Assembly: GCA_002390155.1 (NCBI GenBank)
Contig: DGOS01000031.1
Span: 1-5,812, forward strand
Origin: Hyphomicrobiaceae bacterium UBA4460
GTDB lineage: Bacteria; Pseudomonadota; Alphaproteobacteria; Rhizobiales; Methyloligellaceae
Reading direction: 5' to 3'
Length of the DNA stretch: 5,812 nucleotides
Shown here piece by piece: positions 1-5,209 of this stretch. Under the pieces are notes generated by a model. That model ran no database searches. It was not told the origin of the DNA and saw only the letters and a list, made by a program, of their open reading frames with translations. Every line of letters starts with the position of its first letter. The stretch's first letter is position 1. A program made the position numbers and the translations under genes.

Positions 1-30
1 GGCGATTATAAGTCCGATCTGGACCCATAG
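1..30 (+). CDS. Possible 3' end of an upstream gene (partial)
   Basis: The first frame of the window reads GDYKSDLDP followed by a TAG stop at 28-30. The codons are ordinary for a GC-rich alphaproteobacterium and the peptide is acidic and polar, as C-termini often are. Nine codons are too few to identify a family. Frame 2 is also open, up to a stop at 118-120, so the choice of frame is uncertain. This is an inference that only the sequence to the left could settle. Confidence 0.22.
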   Translation, partial: GDYKSDLDP

Positions 31-61
31 AACACCGTTGAAAGCTTTGCGTAAATGGGTC
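22..61. repeat. 7-bp inverted repeat upstream of the amidohydrolase gene
   Basis: GACCCAT (22-28) and ATGGGTC (55-61) are perfect inverted copies separated by 26 nt. They are followed by CCGGGGCTTTTTGCCTTTTC (66-85), which has a T-run but no matching left arm for a strong stem. This could be a weak terminator for whatever precedes, or structure in the leader of the next gene. Nothing else recognisable lies in 31-86. Confidence 0.25.
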
Positions 62-86
62 GCAGCCGGGGCTTTTTGCCTTTTCG

Positions 87-989
87 TTGTTGCGGCGGCA
101 AGGGGTGCGGTGGAAGTTTAGAAGAACGCGAGGATTGCTCGCCGGGGAGTTGAGACTGGACATCTGCGTACAAGACGATTTGGGCGAAAAACCATACCGG
201 ACCATTGAAGGGGATGCGCGCCTTGGGTTGCTGATTCTCTGCGATCACGCCCAGAACCGCATTCCGGATGGGTACCATGACCTAGGGCTGAGGCACGAGG
301 ATCTCCACCGGCATATGGCCGTCGATCTGGGCGCCGAGGGCGTGGCGGAAATGCTGGCCACGATGGTCGGCGCGCCCGCGGTCTTGAGCCGGTTCTCCCG
401 GCTCCTGATCGATCCCAATCGCGGCCTCGACGACCCAACCCTGATCATGCAGTTGTCCGACGGCCTCATGGTCCCGGGGAATGTCGGTTTGAGCGCGGAG
501 CAGATGGAGGCCCGTCTCGACCAATTCTACCGGCCCTATCACGCGGCAGTTGAGCGGGCGGTGGACGCAGGGATTGCCGCCGGCAAGCCGCCGGTGATCG
601 TGTCCATCCACAGCTTCACCCAGGCCTGGAAGGGAAAACCGAGGCCGTGGGCAGCCGCGGTGCTGTGGGACAAGGACCCTCGTATGCCGGTTCCGCTGAT
701 CGAGGCCTTGCGGACCATTCCCGATGTAGAGATCGGCGACAACGAGCCGTACTCGGGGCAGCTGAAGGGTGACACCCTCTATCGCCATGCCACGTCGCGC
801 GGTCTTGCCCATGCCCTCATCGAGGTACGCCAGGATTTGATCCTGAGCGAGGAGGGCCAGGGGATCTGGGCGGCGCATTTGGCGCGAACGATTGCCGATG
901 TGCTGAACGCGGCACCTGGTCTGCACACCATCGAACACCATGGGTCCAACACAGGGCTCTGCAAGGCGAAGGACGACGCAAATGGATGA
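87..989 (+). CDS. N-formylglutamate amidohydrolase family protein
   Basis: Predicted cytoplasmic metal-dependent amidohydrolase of the FGase family (PF05013; closest to the COG3931 type). Founding members hydrolyse N-formyl-L-glutamate to glutamate and formate in histidine degradation. No hut genes are present here, so the real substrate is open. Family landmarks, numbered from the codon at 87, are LCDHAQN (51-57), SRFSRLLIDPNR (101-112), SIHSFTQ (173-179), GDNEPYSG (217-224) and HALIEVRQD (242-250). The His, Asp, Glu and Arg in these blocks are those expected of the family's metal and substrate site. There is no signal peptide. The start is unresolved: no ATG occurs in the conserved N-terminal part. 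TTG at 87 gives the longest form, but the first 20 residues are Arg-rich with poor codons (AGA AGA CGA GGA), so TTG 150 or TTG 180 may be the real start. A GGGGAG lies at 144-149. The stop overlaps the next gene by 8 nt, implying co-transcription. Confidence 0.85.
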   Translation: MLRRQGVRWKFRRTRGLLAGELRLDICVQDDLGEKPYRTIEGDARLGLLILCDHAQNRIPDGYHDLGLRHEDLHRHMAVDLGAEGVAEMLATMVGAPAVLSRFSRLLIDPNRGLDDPTLIMQLSDGLMVPGNVGLSAEQMEARLDQFYRPYHAAVERAVDAGIAAGKPPVIVSIHSFTQAWKGKPRPWAAAVLWDKDPRMPVPLIEALRTIPDVEIGDNEPYSGQLKGDTLYRHATSRGLAHALIEVRQDLILSEEGQGIWAAHLARTIADVLNAAPGLHTIEHHGSNTGLCKAKDDANG

Positions 990-1236
990 GACGACGAAAA
1001 CCGAGATCGAGGCGGCGGCCTTCCGGCGGCTGGTCGAGCATTTGCGCGAGCGCACTGACGTTCAGAACATCGACTTGATGGAGCTCGCCGGCTTCTGCCG
1101 GAACTGCTTGTCGACTTGGGTGCTGGAGGCGGCAGACGAGCGCGGCGTGCCGCTCGCCAAGGACGAGGCTCGGGAGTTGATCTACGGCATGCCGTACGAG
1201 GACTGGAAGGCGAAGTTCCAGACCGAGCGTTCCTGA
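982..1236 (+). CDS. DUF1244 family protein
   Basis: An 84-residue protein matching DUF1244 (PF06844), a small, largely helical family common in alpha- and gammaproteobacteria, with no established function that I know of. Family landmarks are the block FCRNCLSTW (38-46), whose two cysteines (39 and 42) form a CxxC-like pair, and the C-terminal YGMPYEDWK (68-76). It has no signal peptide or membrane segment, so it is expected to be cytoplasmic. ATG 982 is chosen because AAGGA (969-973) lies 8 nt upstream and because it starts the conserved protein. A longer reading from 940 would add 14 residues that overlap the upstream gene. The start lies inside the last codons of the amidohydrolase gene (8-nt overlap, ATGGATGA), so translation of the two is probably coupled. 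A metal-binding or redox role for the cysteine pair is only a guess. Confidence 0.88.
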   Translation: MDETTKTEIEAAAFRRLVEHLRERTDVQNIDLMELAGFCRNCLSTWVLEAADERGVPLAKDEARELIYGMPYEDWKAKFQTERS

Positions 1237-1413
1237 TACCTCAAAAATCATATTATTATCAGTAATTTACGATCTCCCGCCCAACGGCACGACGGGACGG
1301 GCTCTGGCTTTGGATAAGCGGGAAAAGCTCGGCCTTGCGCCTTGCTGGACGCTGCGATTCGGCCCCAAGCTTGTCTTCATCGAAACATCACAAAAACGCT
1401 TGAGGAGCCCAAC
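1237..1413. other. Intergenic region upstream of gapR with AT-rich patch and weak stem-loop
   Basis: This 177-nt spacer separates the DUF1244 gene from gapR. Positions 1238-1272 form a strikingly AT-rich patch (including TATTATTATC and AGTAATTTAC) in an otherwise GC-rich window. CCCGCCC (1276-1282) can pair with GGG-A-CGGG (1294-1301) with one bulge and an 11-nt loop. No T-run follows, so it is at best a weak or factor-assisted terminator for the upstream pair. I could not place a convincing -35/-10 pair, though a gapR promoter should lie here. An overlapping frame (from 1310) looks like a shadow. Confidence 0.4.
1402..1407 (+). promoter_or_regulatory. Shine-Dalgarno that fixes the gapR start
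   Basis: GAGGAG sits 6 nt before the GTG at 1414. This favours GTG 1414 over the in-frame upstream codon at 1342, which would add 24 residues not expected for the family. Confidence 0.75.
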
Positions 1414-1704
1414 GTGTCGCTTCAGTCATCAGCCAAAGATCAGCTCCGTGCCTTCGTGTCTCGTATCGAGCGGCTGGAGGAAGAAAAGGCAGCGCTCGCC
1501 GCGGATTTGCGCGAGGTCTATGCCGAGGCCAAGGGAAATGGCTTCGACGCCAAGGCGCTTCGCAAGGTCATCTCCTTACGCAAGTTGGACGACAACAAGC
1601 GGCGCGAAGAGGATGCGGTCCTTACGACCTATCTCCATGCGCTCGGCATGGACGGCGAGGCGGGTTCTGACGCGGGCGCTGCGGCGACCGAGGCGGCGGC
1701 TTAG
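1414..1704 (+). CDS. gapR: GapR nucleoid-associated protein (DUF2312)
   Basis: A 96-residue homologue of GapR (DUF2312, PF10073). In Caulobacter crescentus GapR is a nucleoid-associated protein that binds overtwisted, positively supercoiled and AT-rich DNA, helps type II topoisomerases, and is needed for normal replication and growth. Visible family features are a charged coiled-coil helix (about residues 8-40, including RIERLEEEK), the near-invariant block [12 protein letters not shown] (34-45), and a basic helix [22 protein letters not shown] (47-68) in the DNA-contacting region. These are followed by a short amphipathic helix, YLHALGMD. The last 16 residues are an Ala/Gly-rich low-complexity tail, slightly longer than the roughly 89-residue Caulobacter protein would need. 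The GTG start is supported by GAGGAG 6 nt upstream. The gene faces the DUF882 gene with a 3-nt gap between stops. Family assignment is firm; the function is transferred from Caulobacter. Confidence 0.93.
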   Translation: MSLQSSAKDQLRAFVSRIERLEEEKAALAADLREVYAEAKGNGFDAKALRKVISLRKLDDNKRREEDAVLTTYLHALGMDGEAGSDAGAAATEAAA

Positions 1705-1707
1705 AGG

Positions 1708-2919
1708 CTAACGCTGCGCCAAGCGGGTGGGCCCGGTTTGCGCGTCCATCGCCGCATAGAGGCTCTTCACCGCGCGGCCGGAGAACGTCTGGACGCTGGC
1801 AAGACCGAGATAGCCTGAGGTCCGGCGGAGCTTGAAGGCGGTCGGGCGGTCCATGTCCTCGAAGAGATAGCCCAGGTCTTTCTGCTCCGGATGGCTGAGC
1901 GGCGCGATCTCCGGATTGCGGGCAACCGAAGTGTCGGTCATCAGGCTCGCCGTCTCGAACGGCAGGTAGCTGAGCTCGTCGGGATGATCGTCGTCGACCT
2001 TAGGCGGCCCGACAACTTGCGTCTTCTCGTAGGTCGGCACGGCCGGGCGCTTGGGCTCAGGGCTGAGGCGCGACTGCAGCCAAGGCAGAACACCGCCGCC
2101 GGCGTTCGCGCTGGCCAATTGCGGGGCTGGGGTGGCGGGCTTGTCGGCGGGTGCCAGCGCCATCGGCGGTGTGAAGGACGCCATGATGGGTTGCGGTTTC
2201 GGCGTTGGCGGCGGCGTGGCCGGGTTGGCGGCGGCAAGCAAGGTCTTGTTCACCATGCCTTTGGCGAGGGCCCGCTCGTGGTCCTTCTTGGTAATCCGCC
2301 GTCCGTCGCGGGGGACATATCCGGTCTTGCCGTCCGGGAAGAGCGCGGCGAGCTCGAGGCGCGGCATGCGCGGCCACATGCGAACGCGGCCCGTGTCCAC
2401 ATGGACGAAGGGAATACCTGACGTGGGGTAGTAGCCGACGCCGCCCACCTCTTGGATGAGCGCGGAGGCGCGCAGCTTCTTCACCGGCACGTCCGGGAAG
2501 TGAATATCGGCGGCTCTGCCTTGGATGTGCTGGCTTTTCCTGGCCTGGCCGCCGCCTCTGCGCCGGAGCTTGGCGTTGGTCTTGGCGCTGCGGTAGGCGG
2601 AGATGAGGTGGATGGGCTCTTGCGAGCCGAGCTGGGTGTGCAGGGTCCAGATGAGATCGATCAGCTCCCGATCCATCTTGGTCGGTTCGTCCGCACGCCA
2701 GTCGCGCATGAAATAGTTGAGCTTTTCAAGGGCCTCGTCGTCGAACTCGCCATCGCGCTTATAGGTGACGGTGAGGCGCTCTTTGGTATGGATTTCGTAG
2801 AGGGATAGGGTGCGGGTGTCGCTGGCGAAGGCAGCCGGCGCCACGGCCGCGCCAAGTGCTGCGAGCAGAACTCCGGCGCCAATCATGGCGCGACGTGCAC
2901 GGATCCCCCGAATGCGCAT
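1708..2919 (-). CDS. DUF882 / MepK-like M15 murein endopeptidase, exported
   Basis: A 403-residue exported protein with an N-terminal DUF882 (Peptidase_M15_2) domain. The E. coli relative MepK (YcbK) is a periplasmic zinc endopeptidase that cleaves peptidoglycan cross-links, including 3-3 links. Residues 1-32 form a signal peptide: basic RIRGIRARR, a hydrophobic core, and AFA before SD as a likely cleavage site. The RR pair gives only a weak Tat resemblance. The catalytic domain spans about 33-205. The zinc-site motif SQHIQGRAADIHF (129-141) supplies H131 and D138, and FVHVDTG (171-177) supplies H173 and D175. SAYRS (107-111) is also typical. From about 230 a Pro/Ala-rich linker leads to a C-terminal extension (about 300-403) that I do not recognise and that MepK lacks. 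ATG 2919 is chosen because it gives a complete signal peptide; GGAAAG lies 6 nt upstream. The preceding transpeptidase gene ends in a terminator, so this gene probably has its own promoter. Confident of family, less so of exact bond specificity. Confidence 0.88.
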   Translation of the reverse strand: MRIRGIRARRAMIGAGVLLAALGAAVAPAAFASDTRTLSLYEIHTKERLTVTYKRDGEFDDEALEKLNYFMRDWRADEPTKMDRELIDLIWTLHTQLGSQEPIHLISAYRSAKTNAKLRRRGGGQARKSQHIQGRAADIHFPDVPVKKLRASALIQEVGGVGYYPTSGIPFVHVDTGRVRMWPRMPRLELAALFPDGKTGYVPRDGRRITKKDHERALAKGMVNKTLLAAANPATPPPTPKPQPIMASFTPPMALAPADKPATPAPQLASANAGGGVLPWLQSRLSPEPKRPAVPTYEKTQVVGPPKVDDDHPDELSYLPFETASLMTDTSVARNPEIAPLSHPEQKDLGYLFEDMDRPTAFKLRRTSGYLGLASVQTFSGRAVKSLYAAMDAQTGPTRLAQR

Positions 2920-2975
2920 CCCCGTCTTTCCGTAAAAGTCCCTCGCCGGCGTTTGCAGCCGACTTTCCCCAGTAA

Positions 2976-3001
2976 CACCAAGCCTTTAGGCTCTTTTGGT
3001 G
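2976..3001 (-). repeat. Hairpin in the leader of the DUF882 gene
   Basis: CACCAA (2976-2981) pairs with TTGGTG (2996-3001). Inside, GCC (2982-2984) pairs with GGC (2989-2991), leaving a 4-nt loop and a one-sided 4-nt bulge. On the - strand it lies about 57-82 nt upstream of the DUF882 start codon. It lacks the uninterrupted T-run of a terminator in that direction. It overlaps the sigma-54-like element, so the two readings may compete. Confidence 0.35.
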
Positions 3002-3004
3002 CCT
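2989..3004 (-). promoter_or_regulatory. Candidate sigma-54 -24/-12 promoter for the DUF882 gene
   Basis: On the - strand the element reads AGGCACCAAAAGAGCC. The -24 part has the core GGCAC. The GG and GC dinucleotides are 10 nt apart, as the sigma-54 consensus TGGCACG-N4-TTGCW requires. The -12 part is poor (GAGCC rather than TTGCA). A start site would fall near 2978, giving a leader of roughly 58 nt. What raises interest is that the next operon upstream encodes a sigma-54 activator. One match of this quality could occur by chance. Confidence 0.3.
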
Positions 3005-3040
3005 CCGGCCCCTGCCTGATAGGTGAGGCCGATAAGCAAC

Positions 3041-3069
3041 AGTATTCCGATAAAATGAGCGAAAAACAA
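3041..3069 (-). promoter_or_regulatory. Weak sigma-70-like promoter candidate for the DUF882 gene
   Basis: On the - strand TTGTTT (3069-3064) and AATACT (3046-3041) are 17 nt apart, upstream of the DUF882 gene and downstream of the transpeptidase terminator. The -35 matches 3 of 6 and the -10 matches 4 of 6 consensus bases. It is an alternative to, or may act alongside, the sigma-54-like element at 2989-3004. Confidence 0.25.
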
Positions 3070-3079
3070 GGCAAAGGTC

Positions 3080-3113
3080 TTAACCGTGCCGGCGCATCAC
3101 GGGGGGTGGTTAA
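3080..3113. repeat. TTAACC/GGTTAA dyad, possible operator or activator site
   Basis: TTAACC (3080-3085) and GGTTAA (3108-3113) are inverted copies. Within them CCGTG (3084-3088) and CACGG (3098-3102) form a second, offset inverted pair. The dyad lies just upstream of the sigma-70-like pair and about 80-120 nt upstream of the sigma-54-like element, a typical distance for an enhancer-type activator site. TTAACC also resembles half of a CtrA site (TTAA-N7-TTAA), but the spacing does not fit a full site. Confidence 0.35.
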
Positions 3114-3155
3114 ATTTGGGTAATAGGCTGAATTCGCAAGAGAATTTCAAAAGAA

Positions 3156-3181
3156 ACGGGCCCGCTCGAATTCGGGCCCGT
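3156..3181 (-). terminator. Intrinsic terminator of the L,D-transpeptidase gene
   Basis: ACGGGCCCG (3156-3164) and CGGGCCCGT (3173-3181) form a perfect 9-bp GC-rich stem with an 8-nt loop. On the - strand the stem runs directly into TTTCTTTTG, giving a standard intrinsic terminator 32 nt past the transpeptidase stop codon. In the + direction it is not followed by a T-run. Confidence 0.85.
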
Positions 3182-3213
3182 GGCTGCTTTAGGTGCTGGC
3201 GGCGGCGATTTCG

Positions 3214-5157
3214 TTAAAAGTCGAGCAGGCGCTCCCACCGGTCTCTAGACGGTGCCGAGCGCCGGCGTCTCGGGATTGACTGGGTGATGATCCCGTCGTC
3301 CGCCTCGGCATAAGCGGTCCGGCCGTCCAGGAGCGCGGTCTGCATGCGCCGGTCATGGCCGTAGAGATCACCAAACGTGGTGATCGAGCCGTCCTCGTTC
3401 ACGCGCATGGTGAAGTAGGTGATGTAGACGGGCACGTTGCGGTTGAGGCCGACATGCTGGTTGTAGCCGGACCGGAACGCAGACAGCGTGCGCGCGTCGT
3501 CCCAGCTCCTGTCGTGCTTCAGGATTACCGCGGCCAGCTGGTCGGGGTTCTGCACGCGCATGCAGCCATGGCTTTCGGCGCGAACCCGCTTGGCGAAGAG
3601 ATGCTTTTGCGGCGTGTCGTGCATGTAGACGTCGTGCTTGTTCGGGAACACGAACTTCACGCGGCCGAGCACGTTGCGCGGGCCCGGGGGCTGGTAGAGG
3701 TGGAGCTTGCGAATGTCGACGCGGTTCCAATCGAGCGATGCCGGGTCGACCTCCCGTCCACCAAATTTGACGCGGAGATCGTGGCGTTGGAAGACCGACG
3801 TATTCCAACCGCCGCCGAACCAGCCGCCGGTCGGGCGGACATAAGGCCGGATCTCGCCGACCTTGATCGAGGTTGGAACGTTCCAGTAGGGACCGAACAC
3901 GACCGTCTTCATTTCGTTGGAGAAAATCGGCGTCTGGGTCTTGAGCTTGCCGACCACGACGCGGCTGGTGTGGATCGGCTCATCGTCCTTGACCACGCGC
4001 AGCGTGAACTCAGGCACGTTGACGGTGACGAAGAAACTGCCCTGGTCCTGCGGCAACCAACGCCAACGCTCCATGTTCAGGAGAATCTTTTTGATCTGCG
4101 CCGGGCTGCCCATGTCGCGCAAGCTCGGATTATTGAGAAGCCGCCGCGTGCCGGGGCCGACCGCGCCGTCAGACGCGGTGTTGTGTTCCGCCTGGAAGCG
4201 TTTGACCGCCTCAGCCAGGGCCTCGTCGTACATCTCGGGGTTGTCGCCCGCGGGTACGTCGAGACGGGTGCGGAGCAGCGCGACTTGCGGGTCCGCAATG
4301 CCGAGCTTGAGCGTCTGTCCGGCTGGGATCTTGACCTTGGGCTTTTCAGGGTTTGCCGCTTGCTGGCCGCCGCCGCGTAGCTCGACCAGCTTCTTGCGGA
4401 GCAACTCGAACTGCGGGTGCTGCGGCTGGAAGCTGCGCAGGTAAGCGGCCGGGTCGGAGCGGAAGGAGAGAGACTCGATTACCTCCATGGGCTTCGGCAG
4501 GTTCAGCGTCGGATCCAGGTTCCGCGAAATGCGGCTGGGTTTGATCCTGCCGCCGCGCGCATCGTGCGCGTAGTCGAGGACCGCATGGCTGATGGCGATC
4601 TCGGCGTCGGCAAGTTTCTCCGTCGCGTCGCTCGCGCTCGTCTCAAAACCCGCCATGTTCGGAAGTGTGTAGTCGGATGCGCGCAGGCCGTAATCGTCCG
4701 CGCGTTCGATCTCGGCGATAACCGCCTTGCCGCGCGCGGTGAGGCCCGTCTCGTCGACCCAGAGAAGTTTCTGGTTCGGTGTGGCGTAGTACTCCGCCAG
4801 AGCGCCCTTCTCGGTCTTCTTCTGCGTGGATGTCGCGGTGAACGACTTTGACAGACGGGACTGAACAGCGCGCCGGATTGGCTCGGTCGTTGACGGCCGG
4901 GTTTCGGCGACGGCCGGTGTCTTGGCCACAGGGGTCTTGGCGGCCGGTGTCTTGGGAACTTCGTTTGTCTCGGATGTCCGAGACGCTTCAGGTGTCTCGG
5001 AAACGCTGCCTGGTGCAGACAGCCGCGCTTGCGACTTCGGCTCCGGCATTTCGATCGCGACAGTGTCGGCGTCGGATGCGTCTCGCTCGACCGCGACGGC
5101 CGGCGACGCGGCCAACAGCAAGGTCAATGCGATCCCGTAGACTGGCCTCGTCGTCAT
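3214..5157 (-). CDS. YcbB/LdtD-type L,D-transpeptidase, exported
   Basis: A 647-residue periplasmic enzyme expected to join peptidoglycan stems by 3-3 (mDAP-mDAP) cross-links, as E. coli LdtD (YcbB, 615 residues) does. Domains in order: signal peptide (1-22, cleavage after AVA); a disordered Thr/Pro/Ala region with KTPxx repeats (about 23-110); the YcbB scaffold domain (about 115-260); a peptidoglycan-binding repeat (about 285-342, with AVKRFQAEHN and DGAVGPGTRRLL); and the YkuD catalytic domain (about 372-545). The active-site motif is present, with H513 in YMHDTP followed by S529-H530-G531-C532 and R534; C532 is the nucleophile. The Gly/Trp-rich insert between about 440 and 495 resembles the substrate-capping loop of YcbB enzymes. 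ATG 5157 is supported by GGGGAG 7 nt upstream and by the signal peptide. It lies 52 nt after the sigma-54 regulator with no terminator between, so co-transcription is likely, and it ends at the stem-loop at 3156-3181. Confidence 0.93.
   Translation of the reverse strand: MTTRPVYGIALTLLLAASPAVAVERDASDADTVAIEMPEPKSQARLSAPGSVSETPEASRTSETNEVPKTPAAKTPVAKTPAVAETRPSTTEPIRRAVQSRLSKSFTATSTQKKTEKGALAEYYATPNQKLLWVDETGLTARGKAVIAEIERADDYGLRASDYTLPNMAGFETSASDATEKLADAEIAISHAVLDYAHDARGGRIKPSRISRNLDPTLNLPKPMEVIESLSFRSDPAAYLRSFQPQHPQFELLRKKLVELRGGGQQAANPEKPKVKIPAGQTLKLGIADPQVALLRTRLDVPAGDNPEMYDEALAEAVKRFQAEHNTASDGAVGPGTRRLLNNPSLRDMGSPAQIKKILLNMERWRWLPQDQGSFFVTVNVPEFTLRVVKDDEPIHTSRVVVGKLKTQTPIFSNEMKTVVFGPYWNVPTSIKVGEIRPYVRPTGGWFGGGWNTSVFQRHDLRVKFGGREVDPASLDWNRVDIRKLHLYQPPGPRNVLGRVKFVFPNKHDVYMHDTPQKHLFAKRVRAESHGCMRVQNPDQLAAVILKHDRSWDDARTLSAFRSGYNQHVGLNRNVPVYITYFTMRVNEDGSITTFGDLYGHDRRMQTALLDGRTAYAEADDGIITQSIPRRRRSAPSRDRWERLLDF
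4911..4955 (-). repeat. Three tandem 15-bp units in the transpeptidase linker
   Basis: CGGCCGGTGTCTTGG occurs at 4911-4925 and identically at 4941-4955. A diverged unit (CCACAGGGGTCTTGG) fills 4926-4940. On the - strand each unit encodes a KTPxx-type pentapeptide. The array lies in the disordered linker after the signal peptide and could vary in copy number between strains without touching the folded domains. Confidence 0.7.
4967..4984. repeat. 7-bp inverted repeat inside the 5' part of the transpeptidase gene
   Basis: GTCTCGG (4967-4973) and CCGAGAC (4978-4984) form a perfect stem with a 4-nt loop. A further GTCTCGG lies at 4993-4999. They fall in the disordered linker-coding part, so local mRNA structure is possible. 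Chance and codon bias are also adequate explanations. Confidence 0.4.
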
Positions 5158-5209
5158 GCTCCCTCTCCCCGCTTTCCTTGTCTTGTCCCCGTGCGCGGCC
5201 TCTTCCCGA

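Larger units (their letters stand above)
2920..3155. other. Regulatory spacer between transpeptidase terminator and DUF882 gene
   Basis: This stretch holds the leader and presumed promoter of the DUF882 gene, read on the - strand. From right to left it contains AT-rich sequence (3110-3150), a TTAACC/GGTTAA dyad (3080-3113), a weak sigma-70-like pair (3041-3069), a sigma-54-like -24/-12 element (2989-3004) overlapping a hairpin (2976-3001), and the ribosome-binding region. A short reading frame on the - strand (3074-2883) runs through it and into the DUF882 start in another frame. It has no recognisable domain and I do not call it a gene. Confidence 0.5.

Noticed and set aside
282..1055. 257-codon open frame on the - strand
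   Set aside because: It is antisense to the amidohydrolase gene, which carries the family motifs. The translation shows no domain or good start region.
1276..1301. Stem-loop after the DUF1244 gene as an intrinsic terminator
   Set aside because: The stem has a bulge, the loop is 11 nt and no T-run follows, so I list it only as a weak stem-loop in the spacer.
1285..1302. GGCACG upstream of gapR as a sigma-54 -24 element
   Set aside because: No GC occurs at the required 10-nt spacing; the next suitable GC is 13 nt away.
1310..1711. 133-codon + frame overlapping gapR
   Set aside because: It is out of frame with gapR. The Arg/Ser/Pro-rich translation is typical of a shifted reading of a GC-rich gene, and gapR has a clear ribosome-binding site and family match.
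1891..2421. Long + frames opposite the DUF882 gene (1891-2421, 2051-2431, 2452-2808)
   Set aside because: They mirror the conserved M15 domain and its linker, have no motifs of their own, and begin at unsupported starts.
2883..3074. 63-codon - strand frame overlapping the DUF882 start
   Set aside because: It has no recognisable domain, runs into the DUF882 gene in another frame, and occupies what looks like the promoter region.
3069..3086. GGTTAAGACCTTTGCC on the - strand as a sigma-54 promoter
   Set aside because: The GG-to-GC distance is 11 rather than 10 and there is no GGCAC core, so it is a poorer match than the element at 2989-3004.
3355..4380. 341-codon open frame on the + strand
   Set aside because: It lies opposite the catalytic and peptidoglycan-binding domains of the transpeptidase, whose motifs (SHGC and others) are clearly conserved. 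The + frame has no recognisable domain and reflects GC-rich codon bias.
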